Positions 59,196 through 64,000 of a stretch of DNA of 64,000 bases are shown piece after piece. The stretch's first letter is position 1; each line of letters opens with the position of its first letter. Made by a program: the position numbers and the translations under genes. The notes below the pieces were generated by a model. That model was not told the DNA's origin and did not search any database. It saw only the letters and a list, made by a program, of their open reading frames with translations. This DNA comes from Pseudomonas viridiflava (GTDB lineage Bacteria; Pseudomonadota; Gammaproteobacteria; Pseudomonadales; Pseudomonadaceae), in contig NZ_UTBZ01000169.1 in NCBI RefSeq assembly GCF_900580865.1, positions 186,001 to 250,000 of the forward strand. Reading direction: 5' to 3'.

Positions 59196-60089
59196 TTATG
59201 TGGTGTGTGCAGGGGCGCTTTGCAGCCAATCAAGCACCTCATCCCACAACGGCTGTGCGCTTTCGCGGAAGTAACCCATGTGCCCGTACGGTTTGCTGCC
59301 CAGTGGCGGCTGCAGATCCAGCAATGTCAGCGGTGCATTCACCATGGCTTTGACAAACGCATCGCGCGAACGCGGCGGCGCCCACGGATCATCGACCGAC
59401 GTGGCGAAAACGCATGGCGTTGTGACCTCGGCGTAGAGTGCATGCAGATGGCTCATCTCGGGGTCGTCGAAGTAGTAGTGGGGGAATTTGCACCAGCGTT
59501 TCCAGTCGTTATAAACGCCCAGCGGCAAATCATCGCCCATGCCCAGCATGCTCCAGGCCATGTAGCCTTTGCGGGCGACAATCACCGGCAGCACAAACGT
59601 CCACATCAGACGGATTTTCCAGGCCTCGGCTCTGGACATCCAGCCGCTCCATCCCGCACCACTGCCCAAGGTGTAGCAAGCCGTCAGGGCGTGGTTATTG
59701 GGCAACAGACCAATCGCGTGACCACCAAACGAATGGCCGACCCAATACAACGGCAACGCTTCCTGGCTTAGCAGATCCACTGCCGCCGCCAGATCCTGAT
59801 AAGCCCAATCCAGATAAGACATCTCAAAGCCTTTGAGGGAAGCCGGTTTCGACTCACCGATGCCCCGGTAATCGAGGGTCAGCACGTGAAAGCCCTGGCG
59901 CGCCGCGTGCTCGGCAAAACGCCGATAAAAGCGCTGTTGCACCCCGGTGGCGCCGGCCATGATCAGGTTGCCTTTGACCGCGCCCGCCGCGCTGTAGCGC
60001 TTGGCTGACAATGGATAACCATCGCGGGCAATGAGGGCGATGTCCTGTCTCTGGATCGATTCGGCAAAGGCTGCGGCCATGGTGTTCAT
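59196..60089 (-). CDS. Alpha/beta hydrolase (predicted)
   Basis: A 297-residue alpha/beta hydrolase. Nucleophile S120 lies in WVGHSFGG; TLDYRGIGES and VDDPWAPPRSRDAF supply the oxyanion-side and Asp regions, and the C-terminal His is in YGHMGYFRE. It resembles the YheT-like/serine aminopeptidase-type group rather than esterases with a cap. It lies 31 bp after the enoyl-CoA hydratase stop on the same strand and may act in the same pathway, for instance on acyl thioesters; substrate unknown. Confidence 0.85.
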   Translation of the reverse strand: MNTMAAAFAESIQRQDIALIARDGYPLSAKRYSAAGAVKGNLIMAGATGVQQRFYRRFAEHAARQGFHVLTLDYRGIGESKPASLKGFEMSYLDWAYQDLAAAVDLLSQEALPLYWVGHSFGGHAIGLLPNNHALTACYTLGSGAGWSGWMSRAEAWKIRLMWTFVLPVIVARKGYMAWSMLGMGDDLPLGVYNDWKRWCKFPHYYFDDPEMSHLHALYAEVTTPCVFATSVDDPWAPPRSRDAFVKAMVNAPLTLLDLQPPLGSKPYGHMGYFRESAQPLWDEVLDWLQSAPAHTT

Positions 60090-60120
60090 GAAATTGTTCC
60101 GAGTGAGTTGAGCAAAGCCT

Positions 60121-60918
60121 TCAGCGACCTTTGAACTGCGGTTCGCGCTTCTGCATCATCGCCATGACGCCCTCGCGGACATCCTCGGTTTTGATCAGGG
60201 CCAGCAGTTGTTCATCAAGCTTCGACAATGCCGCATCGTCTCCCTGATCCTGCGCCAGAAACGCCGATTGCAGCGTCGCCTGAATCGCCAGAGGCGCAGC
60301 CTTGGCAATGCGTTCGGCGTATTCGATGGCGCGTGCCAGAGTCTGACCGGGCTCGACTACTTCGGTCAGCAGGCGCATGTGCAGGGCGGCAGTGGCATCG
60401 AACTCTTCCCCCGTGAGCATGTAGCGCATGGCGGCGGTCCAGCCCGCTGCACGGGTGAAGCGCACGGTGGAACCGCCGGCGGGTGAGATCCCGCGCAACA
60501 CTTCCAGATGAGCGAAACGGGCATTGGTGGCGGCAATGCTGATGTCGGCGTTGAGCATCAATTCGATGCCCGCCGTCCAGCAAATGCCTTCAATGGCAAC
60601 CACCACCGGTTTACGCCTGCGCGGTTTGGAAACGCCCCATGGGTCGATGCCTTCTTCAGGATACTTGAAGGCGCCAGACGCCAGTTTTGGCGTCAGTTCC
60701 ATCAAGTCCAGACCCGCAGTGAAGTGCTCGCCATGCGCGAACAGCACGGCGCAGCGCAGTTCGTCATTGCGCTCATACTCGCCGATGGCCAATGCCAGGT
60801 CCGTCAGCATTGCACTGTCGAATGCATTGCGTTTGCCGGCGCGATCCAGACCGATCAAAAACAGCTGGCCGTGTTGTTCGCGGGTGACTCTGCCGGGGCC
60901 ACTGTTGGCTTCGTTCAT
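60121..60918 (-). CDS. Enoyl-CoA hydratase/isomerase family protein
   Basis: A 265-residue crotonase-fold protein. The oxyanion-hole segments LFAHGEHFTAGLDLMEL and the region IEGICWTAGIELMLNADISIAATNARFAHLEVLRGISPAGGSTVRF in pattern are typical. The usual catalytic Glu pair of hydratases is partly replaced (LEVLRGISPAGG has one Glu), so isomerase or other acyl-CoA chemistry is possible. It is divergent from a TetR regulator, its probable controller. Confidence 0.87.
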   Translation of the reverse strand: MNEANSGPGRVTREQHGQLFLIGLDRAGKRNAFDSAMLTDLALAIGEYERNDELRCAVLFAHGEHFTAGLDLMELTPKLASGAFKYPEEGIDPWGVSKPRRRKPVVVAIEGICWTAGIELMLNADISIAATNARFAHLEVLRGISPAGGSTVRFTRAAGWTAAMRYMLTGEEFDATAALHMRLLTEVVEPGQTLARAIEYAERIAKAAPLAIQATLQSAFLAQDQGDDAALSKLDEQLLALIKTEDVREGVMAMMQKREPQFKGR

Positions 60919-61066
60919 CTCTGCTCTCCTTGAATTCTATTGGTCGCCAGTTACTGACCATTTGTTTGGTAAACAGAAACTAAACGAACAGTTGGTAACC
61001 GTCAAATTGAGAAGGGCAGGCTTATGTCATAGAATCACCGCCAGTTATCCGGATCAGGAAATACCC

Positions 61067-61642
61067 GTGCGACCGTTGAAAATCCCCCGTGAAGAATTGC
61101 TTCTGCGGTGCGCCAATACCTTCAAGCGCCTTGGCTATCATGGCACCACCATGGACGTGCTTGCTGCCGCCTGTGGCTTCACCAAGGCGTCTTTCTATCA
61201 CCACTACCCGAATAAGGAAGCCTTGCTGCGTGACGTGCTGGACTGGACGCATCAGGTAATTAACCAGACCCTGTTTGCCGTAGCTTTTGATGAAAAACTC
61301 AGCCCCGAAGAACGCCTGACAAAAATGGGGCGTAAGGCGGCGAGGCTGTTTCAGGATGACTCGATCGGTTGCCTGATGGGTGTGGTGGCGGTCGATGCGG
61401 CGTACGGCAAAAGTGAACTGCTGGAGCCGATTCGCAGCTTTTTCGATGCATGGGCCAAGGCGTTTGCGCATTTGCTGGAAGGCCAGGTCGATGAGGGACA
61501 AGCCTTGCTGACCGCTCGACAATGGGTGGCGGATTACGAGGGGGCGATTCTGCTGGCTCGGGTCTATGGTGACGCGGCTTACATCGATGCGGTGACGCGT
61601 CGGGCGCTGGAACACTTGAGTGCCTGTCAGGCAACGACATAA
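61067..61642 (+). CDS. TetR-family transcriptional regulator
   Basis: A 191-residue TetR repressor starting at GTG 61067, with AGGAAA upstream. The HTH (ELLLRCANTFKRLGYHGTTMDVLAAACGFTKASFYHHYPNKEALLRDVL in pattern, residues about 8-56) is textbook. The C-terminal half is the ligand-binding domain, with an acidic amphipathic end. It is divergent from the enoyl-CoA hydratase gene and probably represses it and the following hydrolase, responding to an acyl-CoA or related compound. Confidence 0.88.
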   Translation: MRPLKIPREELLLRCANTFKRLGYHGTTMDVLAAACGFTKASFYHHYPNKEALLRDVLDWTHQVINQTLFAVAFDEKLSPEERLTKMGRKAARLFQDDSIGCLMGVVAVDAAYGKSELLEPIRSFFDAWAKAFAHLLEGQVDEGQALLTARQWVADYEGAILLARVYGDAAYIDAVTRRALEHLSACQATT

Positions 61643-61723
61643 GGCTTACGCGCTGTGTGTTGTGTCCTCGACAGTGTCAGCCACGACGCACACTGACTTT
61701 TTATCCAATCAGGGAGCAACACC

Positions 61724-62449
61724 ATGAGTGCAATCACCCCGGCCGTGATGGCCGATCTCGCGCCCGACGGCGTGCTGCATGCCGCCATCAATTTTGGCAA
61801 CCCGGTGCTGGCACAGCGCGGGGCGGACGGTGCGCCGCAGGGTGTTTCGGTGGCATTGGCGATAGCGCTGGCTGCCGAGTTGGGTGTCGCGCTGGAGATG
61901 CGTACGTTTGATGCGGCGGGCAAGGTTTTCGCGGCGCTGGAGGAGGGCGTGTGGAACCTGGCATTCCTCGCCATCGAGCCGGTGCGTGAGGCGCAGATTG
62001 CGTTCAGCGAGCCGTACGTGATCATCGAGGGGACTTATCTGGTCGAGGTGCAGTCGGCGTATCGCCAGGTCGAGGATCTGGATCAGCCAGGATTGCGACT
62101 GGCCGTTGGCAAAGGCGCAGCCTACGACCTGTTCCTCAGTCGCACGCTGCAGCACGCACAATTGGAGCGTGCCGAAACCTCGGCGGGTGCCGTTGACCTG
62201 TTTATCGAGCAACACCTGGATGCCGCCGCCGGTGTCCGTCAGCCATTGCAGAAAGTCGCGGATGCCGACGCGCGTTACCGCGTGCTGGACGGCGCATTCA
62301 CGGCGATTCGCCAGGCCATGGCGGTGCCCCGTGGGCGGGAGGCAGGCGCAGCGTATGTGCGGGCGTTCGTCGAGCGCAAGAAGGCTGAAGGGTTTGTCGC
62401 TGCAGCGCTGGCCGAGAGTGGACAGGGCGATGTGACGGTGGCGCCTTGA
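61724..62449 (+). CDS. Solute-binding-fold protein without signal peptide
   Basis: A 241-residue protein of the SBP_bac_3 (amino-acid binding) fold: GVLHAAINFGNPVLAQRG, AFLAIEPVREAQIAFSEPYVIIEGTYLV and LRLAVGKGAAYDLFLSR in pattern. There is no N-terminal hydrophobic segment, and GGGAGC lies before ATG 61724, so it should be cytoplasmic. No ABC permease adjoins it. It may be a cytosolic sensor or an enzyme of the arogenate-dehydratase-like binding-fold type. Function unknown. Confidence 0.8.
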   Translation: MSAITPAVMADLAPDGVLHAAINFGNPVLAQRGADGAPQGVSVALAIALAAELGVALEMRTFDAAGKVFAALEEGVWNLAFLAIEPVREAQIAFSEPYVIIEGTYLVEVQSAYRQVEDLDQPGLRLAVGKGAAYDLFLSRTLQHAQLERAETSAGAVDLFIEQHLDAAAGVRQPLQKVADADARYRVLDGAFTAIRQAMAVPRGREAGAAYVRAFVERKKAEGFVAAALAESGQGDVTVAP

Positions 62450-62452
62450 GAC

Positions 62453-62489
62453 AAAAAAAAGAGCCACCGCAGCCCGACGCTGGGGTGGC
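62453..62489 (-). terminator. Terminator reading leftwards
   Basis: On the - strand a GCCACC...GGTGGC stem with an inner CAGC/GCTG extension is followed by TCTTTTTTTT. It would end transcripts of the ABC operon that starts beyond 63.8 kb and pass through two REP elements. Confidence 0.7.
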
Positions 62490-62521
62490 CCTGAGGGGGA
62501 CATTCTTGAAATGACGGCAGA

Positions 62522-62614
62522 CCCTGTGGGAGCGAGCTTGCTCGCGAATGCGGTGTGTCATTCAACATTGTTTGTGACTGACACGGCCCCTTCGCGAGCA
62601 AGCTCGCTCCCACA
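62522..62614. repeat. Paired REP palindromes (GTGGGAGC type)
   Basis: CCCTGTGGGAGCGAGCTTGCTCGCGA and the inverted copy, about 40 bp apart; again followed closely by the second repeat family. Confidence 0.87.
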
Positions 62615-62628
62615 TTTGGAATGTATTC

Positions 62629-62716
62629 CTGTAGGAGCTGCCGCAGGCTGCGATCTTTTGATCTTGCTGTTAAAAACAAGATCAAAAGATCGCAGCCTGC
62701 GGCAGCTCCTACAGGG
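62629..62716. repeat. Paired REP-like palindrome (GATCTTTTGATC type)
   Basis: CCTGTAGGAGCTGCCGCAGG ... GATCTTTTGATC and a nearly perfect inverted copy, five bases from the ABC ATPase stop. The most regular copy of this family in the window. Confidence 0.88.
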
Positions 62717-62720
62717 GATT

Positions 62721-63875
62721 TCAGTGAGAACCGGCGGCTTTGTTGAGGTCGCTGTCGGTCCATTCGGTGTAGACGCAGGCATCAGCGGTGGCCCAGCGTA
62801 CTTGCACTGGGTCGCCAGCCTTGAGCGGCATGCCGGCGGCTGACAATGCTTTCACCGTCATCGACGTGCCGCCCGAGGTGACTACGCTGCAGGTCTGGCT
62901 TTCACCGAGGAACAAAACCTCCACAACCTTCGCTGAGACCTCGTTCCAACCCGACGGCAACGGTTCGCTGATCGCCTGCGCGACGCTCAACGCCAGTGCC
63001 TTTTCCGGCCGCACCATCAGCAAAACGTCCTGATCGGTGTGCAACCCGGCGGTCAGGCGAATCGACAATGACTGACCTTCAAACGAAGCCGCCGCATTAC
63101 CCTGCGCCTTGAGTTTGAGGAAGTTCGAGTTGCCGAGGAACGACGCGACAAACGCATTCGGCGGATTCTGATACAGGTCATAACCGCTACCCAGACCAAC
63201 AATCTTGCCGTGACTGAAAATCGCGATGCGCTGAGACAAACGCATGGCTTCTTCCTGGTCGTGGGTCACGTAAACAATAGTGATGCCCAAGCGCCGATGC
63301 AGTTGGCGCAATTCATCCTGCAAATCTTCCCGCAGCTTTTTATCCAAAGCACCGAGCGGTTCGTCCATCAACAGAATGCGCGGCTCGTAAACCAGCGCCC
63401 GGGCAATGGCGACACGTTGTTGCTGGCCACCCGACAACTGCGAAGGGCGGCGATGAGCGAACTGCTCAAGCTGCACCAGTTTCAACATCGCATCGACGCG
63501 CTTGTCACGTTCAGCCGCCGCCAGTTTGCGAATCGCCAAAGGAAAGGCGATGTTGTCGCGCACCGACAAATGCGGGAACAACGAATAGCGCTGGAACACC
63601 ATGCCGATATCACGCTTGTGCGGCGGCACATTCACCAGCGATTGACCGTTGACGAGGATCTCGCCGCTGCTCGGCGTTTCAAACCCGGCGAGCATCGACA
63701 GCGTGGTGCTTTTGCCCGAGCCGCTGGAGCCGAGGAAGGTCAGGAATTCACCGTCCTTGATGTCCAGCGAGATGTTGTCGACGGCGGCAAAATCGCCGTA
63801 GTGCTTGTTCAGGTTGCGCAGGCTGACCAGGGGTTTGTCATTCTGCTGGGAAGCGTCTTTGATCACGGCACTCAT
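62721..63875 (-). CDS. PotA-like ABC transporter ATPase
   Basis: A 384-residue ATPase of the spermidine/putrescine/iron/AEP importer type. Walker A GSSGSGKST (49-57), signature LSGGQQQRVAIARAL, Walker B ILLMDEPLGALD; residues about 290-375 form a TOBE domain (VRPEKALAL, DPVQVRWATADACVY). It is preceded by the end of a permease gene, so it is the last gene of an importer operon that continues beyond the window. Substrate cannot be fixed; polyamine-like organic cations are the default for this subfamily. Confidence 0.9.
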   Translation of the reverse strand: MSAVIKDASQQNDKPLVSLRNLNKHYGDFAAVDNISLDIKDGEFLTFLGSSGSGKSTTLSMLAGFETPSSGEILVNGQSLVNVPPHKRDIGMVFQRYSLFPHLSVRDNIAFPLAIRKLAAAERDKRVDAMLKLVQLEQFAHRRPSQLSGGQQQRVAIARALVYEPRILLMDEPLGALDKKLREDLQDELRQLHRRLGITIVYVTHDQEEAMRLSQRIAIFSHGKIVGLGSGYDLYQNPPNAFVASFLGNSNFLKLKAQGNAAASFEGQSLSIRLTAGLHTDQDVLLMVRPEKALALSVAQAISEPLPSGWNEVSAKVVEVLFLGESQTCSVVTSGGTSMTVKALSAAGMPLKAGDPVQVRWATADACVYTEWTDSDLNKAAGSH

Positions 63876-63892
63876 GTCGTACTCCTGGGCGC

Positions 63893-64000
63893 TCAGGCGC
63901 TGATTTCGTTGCGCCGGCGCAGCGCGGCGGCGATGACCATGACCAAAACAGACAAGCCGATCAGCAGCGTCGAAGCGACGGCGATCACTGGCGTCAGGTC
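63893..64000 (-). CDS. ABC transporter permease, C-terminal end (partial)
   Basis: The last 35 codons of a permease reading in from the right edge: TPVIAVASTLLIGLSVLVMV ends in LRRRNEISA and a stop, a final transmembrane helix with positive cytoplasmic tail as in PotC-type permeases. It stands 17 bp before the PotA-like ATPase gene on the same strand. Confidence 0.75.
   Translation of the reverse strand, partial: DLTPVIAVASTLLIGLSVLVMVIAAALRRRNEISA

Overview
The window looks like a chromosomal segment of a Pseudomonas fluorescens-group bacterium. The reasons are the GC-rich coding DNA, the gene families present, and the many paired intergenic palindromes of the types GTGGGAGCGAGC(C/T)TGCTCGCGAA and TGTAGGAGCTGCCG...GATCTTTTGATC, which are typical of that group. 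No rRNA, tRNA, CRISPR array or complete prophage was seen.

Layout. 0-2.4 kb: end of an aldehyde dehydrogenase/isochorismatase-family pair with a divergent HxlR regulator, then a glutathione S-transferase. 2.5-8.8 kb: a catabolic cluster (NCS1 permease, LysR regulator, ArgE-like deacylase, DUF1028 protein, RidA, flavin monooxygenase). 9.1-10.5 kb: alpha/beta hydrolase with a divergent HxlR regulator. 10.6-26.2 kb: a contact-dependent inhibition (two-partner secretion) locus: TpsB/CdiB, a 3026-residue CdiA with a Hint domain and C-terminal toxin, its immunity gene, and about 4.3 kb of AT-richer DNA holding displaced CdiA fragments, orphan toxin and immunity genes, a RAYT-type transposase and an IS4 remnant. 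At least seven copies of one 60-bp palindrome punctuate this stretch. 26.3-29.7 kb: a second Rut-like module (luciferase-type monooxygenase, flavin reductase, second NCS1 permease). 29.9-38.3 kb: polyamine-binding protein, TerC, Dyp peroxidase, AraC regulator with SBF-like transporter, NarL-type response regulator with hybrid sensor kinase, and two lipoproteins. 38.4-39.1 kb: a secreted protein made of twelve exact-length 13-residue repeats. 39.7-44.9 kb: reverse transsulfuration pair and metE. 45.1-48.7 kb: a BtuFCD-type transporter behind a clear cobalamin riboswitch. 48.8-57.9 kb: phosphorus region with a Ppx/GppA phosphatase, two oppositely oriented Pho-box-like sequences, and a phosphonate operon (phnD-phnC-phnE-iron alcohol dehydrogenase-MFS-LysR-phnX) with a divergent LysR gene. 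58-64 kb: ParD-like protein coupled to a methionine aminopeptidase, alpha/beta hydrolase, enoyl-CoA hydratase, TetR regulator, a cytosolic-looking solute-binding protein, and the start of a PotA-like ABC operon.

The parts most worth following up are the CDI cassette graveyard, where the RAYT gene sits between the two arms of the same palindrome that litters the locus; the divergent Pho boxes, one of which drives only a predicted transcript of about 50 nt ending in a strong terminator; and the phosphonate operon, which has PhnX plus an alcohol dehydrogenase but no PhnW transaminase in the window.
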